Shown here in pieces: positions 1 to 7,025 of a stretch of DNA of 15,922 bases. Position 1 is the stretch's first letter; the number at the start of each line of letters is the position of its first letter. Position numbers and translations under genes: made by a program. A model generated the notes under the pieces. That model was not told the origin of the DNA. It saw only the letters and a list, made by a program, of their open reading frames with translations, and did no database searches. The DNA lies in contig WFSL01000004.1 in NCBI GenBank assembly GCA_015486015.1, positions 1 to 15,922 of the forward strand. Reading direction: 5' to 3'. This stretch comes from Aquificota bacterium. Lineage in GTDB: Bacteria > Thermosulfidibacterota > Thermosulfidibacteria > Thermosulfidibacterales > B14-G1.

Positions 1-701
1 ATCTCAGCCAAAGGCCACGGAAAGTCCACCTCTTTTAATATATCATACCCCACCTGAGGATGTGCTTTCAGCATCCCAAATTCCACATCTGTCAGGCGGC
101 CGGGCTTGCTCAGGATCTCTGCCGGCACAGATATCTTTCCAATGTCGTGGACCAGTCCAGCCATGTGGATTCCCATGCACTCCTCCCTCGGGAGGCCCAT
201 TTCTTCAGCTATGGCAAGGGCGAGCTGGGCCACCCGCCGCTGGTGACCTGCTGTATAGGGATCCCTCTTTTCTATGGTGGAGGCAAAGGCATAGATGGTA
301 TGCTCCAACACAGAGTGAAGCCTGTCAATGGCCTCCTTCATCCCCTCTTCTGCCTGCTTGCGCTCGGTGATGTCCACCACATTGCCCATGACAGCAGGCC
401 TTCCCCTGTACTGGATGGCCACCGCCATCATTTGACACCAGATGACCCGTCCGTCCTTTGTAAGCCTTCGGATCTCATGGTACCCAGACAACAGCTCCCC
501 CTCTATCCTCTGTGCCGTTCGTTGCCTTGCAGCCTCTCTGTCCTCAGGATGAATCAGCTCCAGATAGTTCCTCCCAATCAACTCCTCGGCGGTATAGCCG
601 TGCATCCGGGCGAATCGCTCGTTGACAAACACGTATCTGCCATCCTGATGAATAAAGACACCGGTGAGGGAACTCTCCACAAGGGTCCTGTACCTCTCCT
701 C
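1..701. repeat. Direct repeat copy A (PAS + HD-GYP coding)
   Basis: Aligns without gaps to 2747-3447 at a constant offset of 2746. The first 131 bases are identical. Scattered single differences follow to about 360, then two diverged patches (about 380-435 and 480-535) separated and followed by near-identical sequence. Identity fades after about 701. It lies inside two paralogous HD-GYP genes in the same orientation and may extend left of the window. Confidence 0.95.
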
Positions 702-1988
702 CGATTCTCTGAGGGCGACAGTTTCCCAGTGCCTCCTCACTGCCAGGGCATAGAGATCGGCGATACGCTTCAGGGGCTCCAAATAGCGCTGGGTAAATCC
801 CTTGGGGGAATTGGCTAAAGCAATTTGACCCACCACCTCATCACCCACCATAGCAGGTGCCGCCATGAAGTTTTGCAATGGGAGGTGCCATTTGGGGACT
901 CCCGTGCTGGCCTCATGGTCACCTGGCTCGTTGGTAAAGAAGGGCTGGCCCGTGTTGAGGGCATGTCCCCAAAGACCATGATAACGCCCATCCGAACCCT
1001 TAGGGAAAGCCACCTCACCTTTTAGCCGCGTTGCACACTCCTGATTATCCACCCCGGCAAAGAAAAGCCTAACGTCCCCCCCACTCTCAGGGTCGATAAT
1101 GGACAGGAAACCGTGCCGGCCTCCTGTAAGATCCATCAAGCGAGCAAGGATCTCACGCCCAATATCCTGCAGGGAGAAGAAAGGATTCAACAGAGCATGG
1201 GCGATCTCAGACGCAACAGTACTCACCTTCAAATCCCACTGAAGCATCTCCTCCATTTGCCTACGAGCAGTGACGTCCCGGGCTATTCCCAAGGCACCCA
1301 TCACCCTCTCACCTTGCACAATGGGGCCACCAGTAAGTTCATAGACACCATAAACACCCGATTTCAGCCGAATTCGGATGTCAACAGGGAGCAATGATTC
1401 CCCCTCCAAGACACGCTGGAATGTTTCCTCGGCAAGGGGGCGATCGTCAGGATAAACCAGACCAGTAAAGCGCCTCCCAATCCACTGTGAGGAAGACCAG
1501 CCAGTACGAGTCTCAAAGGCACGATTTAGCGACACAATTACTCCATCGGGAGAAAGGCTAAAGATCACGTCCCTGGCCGTTTCCACCAGAGTCCTGTACC
1601 GCTCCTCACTCTCCCGCAGTGCCTCTTCTGCTCGCTTGCGCTCGGTGATATCCACCAGGGTACCTACAACAGCAAGCCCACCTCCATATTCGATGTGCCT
1701 TCCATAGGACTCACAGTATATAGTGGCCCCGTCCTTGCACAGACCCCGAAAGACCGAGTGCACATGGGCAACTCGCCCTTTGATCCGTTCCTGGATGTTT
1801 TTCTTTACCATCTCACGATCATCTGGATGGGTAAGATCCAAAGGCCCCAGTCTGTCAATGATCTCCTCGGGCTGGTACCCAAAGATCCTGGACAGGGCAG
1901 GATTCACATAGCGAAAAACCCAATCCTGGATCAGATAAACCCCCACCACGTTGCTCTCTAAAACAGCCTCAAGCAGGTTTTTTTTCAT
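1..1988 (-). CDS. PAS-PAS-GAF-PAS-HD-GYP sensor, 3' end outside window
   Basis: An open frame of 662 codons runs from ATG at 1988 off the left edge without a stop. Seen in order: PAS (about residues 10-112, ending in ITERKRAEEAL), PAS (about 129-238), GAF-like (about 250-408), PAS (about 430-542), then the start of an HD-GYP domain with the metal-binding H614-D615 in LVHDIGKISVP. The HHE and GYP motifs would lie beyond the edge. HD-GYP proteins hydrolyse cyclic-di-GMP; the PAS/GAF array is a cytoplasmic signal input, and I see no membrane segments. The start follows a purine-rich AAGGGGGGGTG stretch, and an A8 tract lies directly after the ATG. The last ~700 visible bases nearly match the neighbouring 927-residue sensor. 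Family assignment is firm. That the protein is an active phosphodiesterase is inferred. Confidence 0.9.
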   Translation of the reverse strand, partial: MKKNLLEAVLESNVVGVYLIQDWVFRYVNPALSRIFGYQPEEIIDRLGPLDLTHPDDREMVKKNIQERIKGRVAHVHSVFRGLCKDGATIYCESYGRHIEYGGGLAVVGTLVDITERKRAEEALRESEERYRTLVETARDVIFSLSPDGVIVSLNRAFETRTGWSSSQWIGRRFTGLVYPDDRPLAEETFQRVLEGESLLPVDIRIRLKSGVYGVYELTGGPIVQGERVMGALGIARDVTARRQMEEMLQWDLKVSTVASEIAHALLNPFFSLQDIGREILARLMDLTGGRHGFLSIIDPESGGDVRLFFAGVDNQECATRLKGEVAFPKGSDGRYHGLWGHALNTGQPFFTNEPGDHEASTGVPKWHLPLQNFMAAPAMVGDEVVGQIALANSPKGFTQRYLEPLKRIADLYALAVRRHWETVALRESEERYRTLVESSLTGVFIHQDGRYVFVNERFARMHGYTAEELIGRNYLELIHPEDREAARQRTAQRIEGELLSGYHEIRRLTKDGRVIWCQMMAVAIQYRGRPAVMGNVVDITERKQAEEGMKEAIDRLHSVLEHTIYAFASTIEKRDPYTAGHQRRVAQLALAIAEEMGLPREECMGIHMAGLVHDIGKISVPAEILSKPGRLTDVEFGMLKAHPQVGYDILKEVDFPWPLAE

Positions 1989-2115
1989 CACCCCCCCTTG
2001 AGAGTCTGTTAAGCAACACTTAGAAGCCACACTCCCGAGAACCTGAAACCATTATGCTCAATTTATTTACAAGATTTGTGCGAAGATATGGCATGTGCAA
2101 GAAAAAAACAAGCTC

Positions 2116-2166
2116 AAAAACCGAGGTGAATAGTAGCTCACCCGGTTTTCTCTTGCATACTAAGGC
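2116..2166. promoter_or_regulatory. Conserved hairpin leader element, copy 1
   Basis: A 12-bp stem (left arm 2117-2129 with A2124 bulged, right arm 2138-2149, 8-base loop 2130-2137) is followed by TTGCATACTAAGGC. Positions 2123-2166 match 6936-6979 at 42 of 44 bases. It lies about 130 bases upstream of the start of the first sensor (minus strand). The stem has A-tract and T-tract flanks, so it could act as a terminator in either direction. It could also be an RNA leader or part of a repeat family. Conservation is seen directly; function is unknown. Confidence 0.6.
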
Positions 2167-2173
2167 AGGTAAG

Positions 2174-2232
2174 TGCATATTCCAGCTGCATATTCCAGTC
2201 AAAGTCCCCAGTGATTCCAGTGAAACTCCCCA
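2174..2232. mobile_element. IS21-like terminal repeats (remnant)
   Basis: TGCATATTCCAG occurs at 2174-2185 and again at 2187-2198. A 19-base unit, ATTCCAGTCAAAGTCCCCA at 2192-2210, recurs at 2214-2232 with two differences (22-base period). On the minus strand this reads as TGGGGA..TTTCACTGGAAT repeats leading to GGAATATGCA. That resembles the multiple terminal repeats of IS21-family elements. No istA or istB gene is present, so at most this is an isolated end or scar. The family assignment comes from pattern memory. Confidence 0.4.
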
Positions 2233-2487
2233 CTTCATCTTACACCCTGACTCTGGCATGGTAATCTTCACCTCAAAATGGATCCATGAAAGAGGACTGC
2301 CCTCCAAAGGCGGTTTAGGAGGTACAGCCCTATGGAGATCTATATTGGCATGGATACTTTGATCTGGAATCACCAGGGAGTTCAGGCTGGAATACGCAGC
2401 ACAAAAACCAACTTTTCTAACCAATGCCTACTTCCCCAACCCTGACATACCCGACCCGAGAAAAAGCTTTCTTCTATCCCCCCTCAA

Positions 2488-5271
2488 TCACTCAAACTGA
2501 TACCCCTTCTCTCCGAAAAGCCTTATGCAGGTGTCCACTACCCGGGGATCATAGAAGATGCCCTTGCCCCGGGAGATCTCTTCCAAGGCAACATCTATAC
2601 CCAAAGCTGGCCTGTAGGGGCGGTGAGAGGCCATGGCCTCCACCACATCGGCCACAGCCAGGATCCTGGCACCTAATAAAATCTCCCCATCCTTGAGTCC
2701 CTGGGGGTACCCGGATCCATCCAATCTCTCATGGTGTTGGAGCACTATCTCAGCCAAAGGCCACGGAAAGTCCACCTCTTTTAATATATCATACCCCACC
2801 TGAGGATGTGCTTTCAGCATCCCAAATTCCACATCTGTCAGGCGGCCGGGCTTGCTCAGGATCTCTGCCGGCACAGAGATCTTTCCAATGTCGTGGACCA
2901 GTCCAGCCATGTAGATTCCTCTGCACTCCTCTCTCGGGAGGCCCATTTCTTCAGCTATGACAAGAGCGAGCTGGGCCACCCGCCGCTGGTGACCTGCTGT
3001 ATAGGGATCCCTCTTTTCTATGGTGGAGGCAAAGGCATAGATGGTATGCTCCAACACAGAGTGAAGCCTGTCAATGGCCTCTTTCATCCCCTCTTCTGCC
3101 TGCTTGCGCTCGGTGATGTCCACCACATTACCCATGTCAGCAGGCCTCCCCTTATATTGAACAGCTACCACCATCATCTGGCACCAGATGACCCGTCCGT
3201 CCTTTGTAAGCCTTCGGATCTCATGCTGTCCGGGGAGAATTTTTCCCTTCATCCTCTGTGCTGTTCGCCACTTGGCAGCCTCTCTGTCCTCAGGATGAAT
3301 CAGCTCCAGATAGCTCCTCCCAATCAACTCCTCGGCGGTATAGCCGTGCATCCGGGCGAATCGCTCGTTGACAAACACATACCTGCCATCCTGATGAATA
3401 AAGACACCGGTGAGGGAACTCTCCACAAGGATCCTGTACCTCTCCTCTGAATCCTGGAGAGCCCTTTCTGCCTCTTTCCGCTTGGTGATATCGTAATAGT
3501 GCTCAATGCGCCCGCCGGTATAAAGACCCAGTTTTATAGGTTGGCTCCAGTGTTCCAGCCAGCACTCTTCTCGGCCTGGGTCTGGCAGTACGTGGCACTC
3601 AAAATTTTCAATATAGGTATTGTCATCGTAGGTAGATAGGACCCTATCTGCAAATCCATCCGGGTCTTCAAAGATGTATTTTATCTTCTCCTGGATAAGT
3701 TGCCTCTTATCCTTTCCTATAACCTCTTCCCTTTTGAGACCAAAGAATCTCTCTAAGGCCTTGTTGAGCCAGACAATCCTGAAATTAGCATCAAGGATGA
3801 ACAGGCCCACGTTGGAGCTTTCTATGACCTCATCTATCAGTGAACGGTATTTCTCTTCACTTTCGCGCAAGGCTTTCTCTGCCTGCTTTATTTCTGTGAT
3901 ATCTTTTGCTCCAGCCACCACACCTGTGATATTGCCCGCTTCATCAGTTAGTACACTGGCGTTGAAAGACATTGGAATGAGTCGTCCATCTTTGGTTTTG
4001 TAGGTAAGCTCCCAATTGCGTATGGTATCCTGTGGGCCAAGGGCTTCTTTATCCTCTGGCGCACGGAAAAAGGAAAAAAACCGATTCACTTCTTCTTCTT
4101 CTTCTTCTTCAAAAATCATGCCAACTGGCTGTCCTATGAGTTCTTCTTCTGTGTAGCCTAATAATTGACAGGTTGCCGGGTTTACAGTCTTTATCTTCGC
4201 CTCTGCGTCAACCACTATAAGGGTATCAAGGAAATTCTGTATGATAGATTCAGTATACGCTTTGGATGCCTTGAGTGCTTCCTCTGCTTGCTTGCGTTCC
4301 TCTTCCAGTTCTATGTTGTGCAGGGCAAGGGCGATGTCACTGGCAACCTCTTGGAACAAGACTTGCTCTTCCTCGTCTGCAACAAGTGTTTTGGGGATAG
4401 AAGCACTGAGCAGACCATAGACCCTTCCGCCGTGCTCCAACCGAGTGGTCAGCGCTCCTCGGCCGCTGTATTTGCCTGCCAGAGGACAATCAACACAAGC
4501 AGAGGGTGGATCTTCGGTGATCATAATGCCCGACTGAGAGAGTGCTTTCTGTCCACAATTGGGCAACTTACCACGCTTCAACTGCTCGACTAGGGGCAAA
4601 AATCCCTTACCCAGTCCGGCTTCGGCAGCCGCTATAAGCCTTCCGGACTCGTCAAATAGAGCGCACCAGGCGTTGTAATAGCCATGAGTCTCAGTGAGAT
4701 TCTCACAGGTACCTCGAAGCAATCTGTTGCGGTCCTTTTCCCTAGTGATGAGGCGATTGGTGTTGCGGATGGCGTGCAGCACAAGGTTGATATGCTCCAG
4801 CTTCTCCTTTGCTTTTTTGTGCTCGCGGATGTCCCTGGCCACGCCCACCACAGCAGCCAAGCGCCCGTCTTTCTCTCGGATGACCGATCCGTTAAACAAT
4901 ACCGGAATCCGTTCGCCCGATTTAGTCAGCAGTGTCAGCTCTACATTCCGAACCGCCCCTTCACGGAGCAACCTCACCCACCCTGTACCTTTGAAGAATT
5001 CTTCTTCTTCTTCTTCTTCTTCTTCTTCAAAGATCATGCCAACTAGCTGGCCTATGAGCTCATTTTCGGAGTAACCCAGGAGTTCAAAGGCAGCACGGTT
5101 GACTGTACGGATGGTGCCGTCAGGATTGGCCACGATGACGGCATCGAGCATGCTCTCCAAGATGCTATCCAAGTAGTGATAATGAGCCAGCAGCTCTTCC
5201 TTAGATGGGTTGCCATCACCGTAACATTCACCATGCGGCTCCATTTCCACCTCCATTCCCATACTTTTCAT
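2488..5271 (-). CDS. Multi-PAS/GAF sensor with HD-GYP phosphodiesterase domain (927 aa)
   Basis: Predicted soluble sensor that degrades cyclic-di-GMP. Domains: PAS (35-150), GAF (about 170-320, with Cys239 and the pair Cys259/Cys262), PAS (335-460), PAS (480-600), PAS (607-723), HD-GYP (735-925). The HD-GYP domain has H793-D794, H846-H847-E848 and G854-Y855-P856, all the family's key motifs. Two PAS domains carry glutamate runs of 10 (residues 82-91) and 7 (388-394) after the shared GMIF motif, encoded by pure GAA repeats. ATG 5271 directly abuts the TGA of the upstream RpoN-like gene, suggesting translational coupling. An internal ATG at 5244 (residue 10) has a better Shine-Dalgarno (GGAGGTGGAA) and may be the real start. 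The C-terminal PAS/HD-GYP DNA is duplicated at 1-701. Confidence 0.93.
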   Translation of the reverse strand: MKSMGMEVEMEPHGECYGDGNPSKEELLAHYHYLDSILESMLDAVIVANPDGTIRTVNRAAFELLGYSENELIGQLVGMIFEEEEEEEEEEFFKGTGWVRLLREGAVRNVELTLLTKSGERIPVLFNGSVIREKDGRLAAVVGVARDIREHKKAKEKLEHINLVLHAIRNTNRLITREKDRNRLLRGTCENLTETHGYYNAWCALFDESGRLIAAAEAGLGKGFLPLVEQLKRGKLPNCGQKALSQSGIMITEDPPSACVDCPLAGKYSGRGALTTRLEHGGRVYGLLSASIPKTLVADEEEQVLFQEVASDIALALHNIELEEERKQAEEALKASKAYTESIIQNFLDTLIVVDAEAKIKTVNPATCQLLGYTEEELIGQPVGMIFEEEEEEEVNRFFSFFRAPEDKEALGPQDTIRNWELTYKTKDGRLIPMSFNASVLTDEAGNITGVVAGAKDITEIKQAEKALRESEEKYRSLIDEVIESSNVGLFILDANFRIVWLNKALERFFGLKREEVIGKDKRQLIQEKIKYIFEDPDGFADRVLSTYDDNTYIENFECHVLPDPGREECWLEHWSQPIKLGLYTGGRIEHYYDITKRKEAERALQDSEERYRILVESSLTGVFIHQDGRYVFVNERFARMHGYTAEELIGRSYLELIHPEDREAAKWRTAQRMKGKILPGQHEIRRLTKDGRVIWCQMMVVAVQYKGRPADMGNVVDITERKQAEEGMKEAIDRLHSVLEHTIYAFASTIEKRDPYTAGHQRRVAQLALVIAEEMGLPREECRGIYMAGLVHDIGKISVPAEILSKPGRLTDVEFGMLKAHPQVGYDILKEVDFPWPLAEIVLQHHERLDGSGYPQGLKDGEILLGARILAVADVVEAMASHRPYRPALGIDVALEEISRGKGIFYDPRVVDTCIRLFGEKGYQFE
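2747..3447. repeat. Direct repeat copy B (PAS + HD-GYP coding)
   Basis: Partner of the repeat at 1-701, located in the last PAS domain and first part of the HD-GYP domain of the 927-residue sensor. Mosaic identity (perfect blocks interrupted by diverged patches) suggests gene conversion between the paralogs rather than a uniform ageing duplication. Confidence 0.95.
4090..4110. repeat. (TTC)7 trinucleotide run
   Basis: Seven perfect TTC units, read as seven GAA glutamate codons in the second PAS domain of the 927-residue sensor. A length change by whole units would keep the frame. Confidence 0.95.
4999..5028. repeat. (TTC)10 trinucleotide run
   Basis: Ten perfect TTC units, read as ten GAA glutamate codons at the same relative place (after GMIF) in the first PAS domain of the 927-residue sensor. 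Together with the seven-unit run it looks like a slippage-prone microsatellite. Confidence 0.95.
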
Positions 5272-6507
5272 TCACGGTCTAATCCGGTTACAAAGCGGCA
5301 GAGCACCATAAGCCATAATAAAGCACTGGCAAAGCCTCTTCTCCTCGGTCCTTGCGCCATTGGGGTTGACAACATATCTAAAAACGGCTCGATGGTCGTT
5401 GAGAAGGTCCTTCAGGTCAGTGTTCTTTGAGCCCGGGCGCAGGTGATCTGTCAGTCTTTTTCTAAGGTTCTTGGCGCTTCCAATGTAGACCACCTCGCTA
5501 GAGCATAGGGGATACCCAATTCCCATATCGACAAGGGATATCTCATATATTCCAGGAAGCTCTGGGGCATTAGCCTTTACTGAAGCCATGTTCATCGGAT
5601 AATAGAACGAGAAGCAAACCAGCTTGGGCGGATACGTACGGTGGCTATTCCTGGTGTACGACGAAGGTATCCTCAACTCTTGGCGGCACACGCTGACCGT
5701 GCGCCGTGAGATGGAGATACCGTATTGGTCTCTCAACCTTTCTTTGATCTCTTTGTCAGTGTAAGCCCTTCTGGCCCCACCTTGCCTGATAAGATCCTTC
5801 TCTTCTTCAATGATAGCTTTGATTAACCTTTTGTGAATATCACGAGTGCTGGGGAGTAGGTTGCGCACGGGGATCTCCTGGCCCTGTAGACCCATCACGC
5901 TCATGTCCCTTATGAGCCTCGATATCATGCTGCTATCAACTAATTCTATTTTGCTATTGGGTGGAAGGAAACAACCGTTGGCTTGTGACTTTTCTCTTAT
6001 CCATCTGGCCAGGGCTACCTGACTCAATGGCTTCAGGTGCCGCACGTCTCCCGAGCTTAGGTAGCTTCTCTGATGCTCAGCGATGCCCATCAGCACCATA
6101 TGGGTCAGTCTATTCCTGACATTGATATGCCACAGCTGACGCACCAGGAACTGGATATCATTCGCTACATCCTTACCAGAGAGTAGATGCCTTTGTTTCC
6201 ATCGCCTCATCTTCCCTTCGTCAATGTTATACTCCCTTGCTAACCTGACATGCCGGTAACTCATGTAAAAGCCTGCCTGGTCTCCTTGCAGCTGCCCGAT
6301 GGCGTTTGGCACCAGGTCCCCTGCACATTCTATCCCTTGAGCCCTTGGGAAGACGGTAGTAGAGATGATCTCGGGCCAGAGTTGCCTGAACATGGGGGAT
6401 GCTTCTACCCTTTCCACCATCGCCTCATACTTGGTTAAGGGCAGCGATAGGGTTCTGGCCAGGATGATGATGCCGATGAGACGAGTGCAACTGGTATCGT
6501 TGCTCAT
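5272..6507 (-). CDS. RpoN (sigma-54)-like DNA-binding protein fused to GIY-YIG nuclease domain
   Basis: A 411-residue protein. Residues 17-45 (LSLPLTKYEAMVERVEASPM) resemble the sigma-54 core-binding segment. Residues 145-165 align with the sigma-54 stretch RQRDFL..LKPLTL. Residues 191-220 (SSMISRLIRDM...VRNLLPS) align with its helix-turn-helix (ESTISRVTRNK...KYFFSS). Residues 267-276, SRRTVSVCRQ, are a diverged RpoN box (usual form ARRTVAKYRE), followed by IPSS. Residues 316-411 are a GIY-YIG domain: GIY 319-321, YIG 341-343, probable catalytic Arg351, Glu388 or Glu389, Asn407. The glutamine-rich activator-binding N-terminus of a true sigma-54 is not evident. ATG 6507 has no clear Shine-Dalgarno and is preceded by an in-frame TGA; Met30 is an alternative. 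The stop abuts the next sensor's start. Each half is recognised with good confidence. The role (regulator, selfish nuclease or both) is unknown. Confidence 0.85.
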   Translation of the reverse strand: MSNDTSCTRLIGIIILARTLSLPLTKYEAMVERVEASPMFRQLWPEIISTTVFPRAQGIECAGDLVPNAIGQLQGDQAGFYMSYRHVRLAREYNIDEGKMRRWKQRHLLSGKDVANDIQFLVRQLWHINVRNRLTHMVLMGIAEHQRSYLSSGDVRHLKPLSQVALARWIREKSQANGCFLPPNSKIELVDSSMISRLIRDMSVMGLQGQEIPVRNLLPSTRDIHKRLIKAIIEEEKDLIRQGGARRAYTDKEIKERLRDQYGISISRRTVSVCRQELRIPSSYTRNSHRTYPPKLVCFSFYYPMNMASVKANAPELPGIYEISLVDMGIGYPLCSSEVVYIGSAKNLRKRLTDHLRPGSKNTDLKDLLNDHRAVFRYVVNPNGARTEEKRLCQCFIMAYGALPLCNRIRP

Positions 6508-6795
6508 ATGTAATCACGTGAACAAAGGCGGCATTAGTTATTAAAATACTGAACACAGCTTGGGGGAATTGCTGCGATTTTTGAAGAGCTTCCTCCGCTC
6601 GCTTGTAGCTTTCTATCAACTTGGCAGTTATTTGGCACATGCCCACTAATCGGCCTACAAATTGACAATTTCGCTTTGTCTCCTTAGTAACCACCTTCCC
6701 TTCAAGAGCAACACTACATTTGCCCTTTGACGGCATCACGGTCATCGCAAATCCCTACCATAGCACTCCCTAAAAAGCCTCAAGCAGGTCCTTCA
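6508..6795 (-). pseudogene. Decayed PAS-sensor gene, 5' remnant
   Basis: Reading leftwards from ATG 6795, the frame MKDLLEA matches the first sensor's MKKNLLEA. It then loses one base and hits TAG; shifting frame restores LGSAMVG against LESNVVG. Farther on, an open stretch (6745 to about 6540) contains GRLVGMCQI and YKRAEEALQKS, which look like the end of a PAS domain and its linker. The DNA just upstream is also homologous to the region before the first sensor. I read this as a frameshifted, internally deleted paralog. A 106-codon frame from 6745 exists, but its end simply overlaps the RpoN-like gene in another frame. No intact product is supported. Confidence 0.55.
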
Positions 6796-6928
6796 TCACT
6801 CCCGCCTCTATGCATTAGCCACCTGAAAGTCTGCCGAGCAAACCTCAGAAGAAGTCATGCCCGCAGCCACCACGCCAAACTCACATAGCAATTTGTTTAA
6901 TAAAACATGTCCAGAGTAAGATCAAGAT

Positions 6929-6979
6929 AAAAATTGAGGTGAATGGTAGCTCACCCGGTTTTTTCTTGCATACTAAGGC
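6929..6979. promoter_or_regulatory. Conserved hairpin leader element, copy 2
   Basis: Same element as at 2116-2166. Stem left arm 6929-6942 with bulged A6937, right arm 6951-6963, loop 6943-6950, then TTGCATACTAAGGC. Two stem pairs that are C-G in copy 1 become T opposite G here, which stays paired as G-U only in RNA from the plus strand. The element lies about 130 bases upstream of the remnant start (minus) and 47 bases before the plus-strand PAS gene, so it could be a leader for either. Confidence 0.6.
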
Positions 6980-7010
6980 CGAAAGGTAATAGATATGATA
7001 CTGAAAAAAA

Positions 7011-7016
7011 AGGAGG
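7011..7016 (+). promoter_or_regulatory. Ribosome binding site of the single-PAS gene
   Basis: A perfect AGGAGG nine bases before ATG 7026, within AAAAAAAAGGAGGGTATAGGAC. It fixes the start of the downstream gene. Confidence 0.85.
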
Positions 7017-7025
7017 GTATAGGAC

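Larger units (their letters stand above)
1989..2487. other. Intergenic region between two sensors
   Basis: About 500 bases separate the two HD-GYP genes. It holds the upstream leader of the first gene (homologous to 6796-6979), the conserved hairpin element, and a fragment resembling an IS21-family end. From about 2235 to 2487 I recognise no gene: the short frames there match nothing I know and lack convincing ribosome binding sites. Confidence 0.6.
6796..7025. other. Divergent intergenic region
   Basis: It separates the PAS remnant (minus) from the single-PAS gene (plus). Positions 6796-6900 resemble the DNA upstream of the first sensor, for example the match around GCAGACTTTCA versus ACAGACTCTCA. 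The hairpin leader (6929-6979) and the ribosome binding site of the plus-strand gene follow. No other gene is seen. Confidence 0.6.

Noticed and set aside
60-818. 252-residue plus-strand frame, with a related 214-residue frame at 2806-3450
   Set aside because: Both are antisense shadows of the duplicated PAS/HD-GYP coding sequence; their similarity to each other only reflects the repeat.
2116-2166. Known cyclic-di-GMP riboswitch (GEMM type) upstream of an HD-GYP gene
   Set aside because: The conserved GEMM core sequences and paired helices are not present; only a single hairpin and a short conserved tail are seen.
2020-2424. 134-residue minus-strand frame in the intergenic region
   Set aside because: Matches no family I know, lacks a convincing ribosome binding site and spans the IS21-like repeats and the hairpin leader.
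5272-6507. Complete sigma-54 factor (rpoN) call for this gene
   Set aside because: The glutamine-rich activator-binding region is not evident, the RpoN box is diverged and a quarter of the protein is a nuclease domain, so it is unlikely to be the housekeeping sigma-54.
6633-6647. TGGCAC as a sigma-54 -24 element near the RpoN-like gene
   Set aside because: No GC/TTGC -12 partner at the required spacing, and it lies inside remnant coding DNA.
6425-6745. 106-residue minus-strand frame as an independent gene
   Set aside because: Its middle looks like a PAS tail remnant and its end is merely another frame of the RpoN-like gene; treated as part of the pseudogene.
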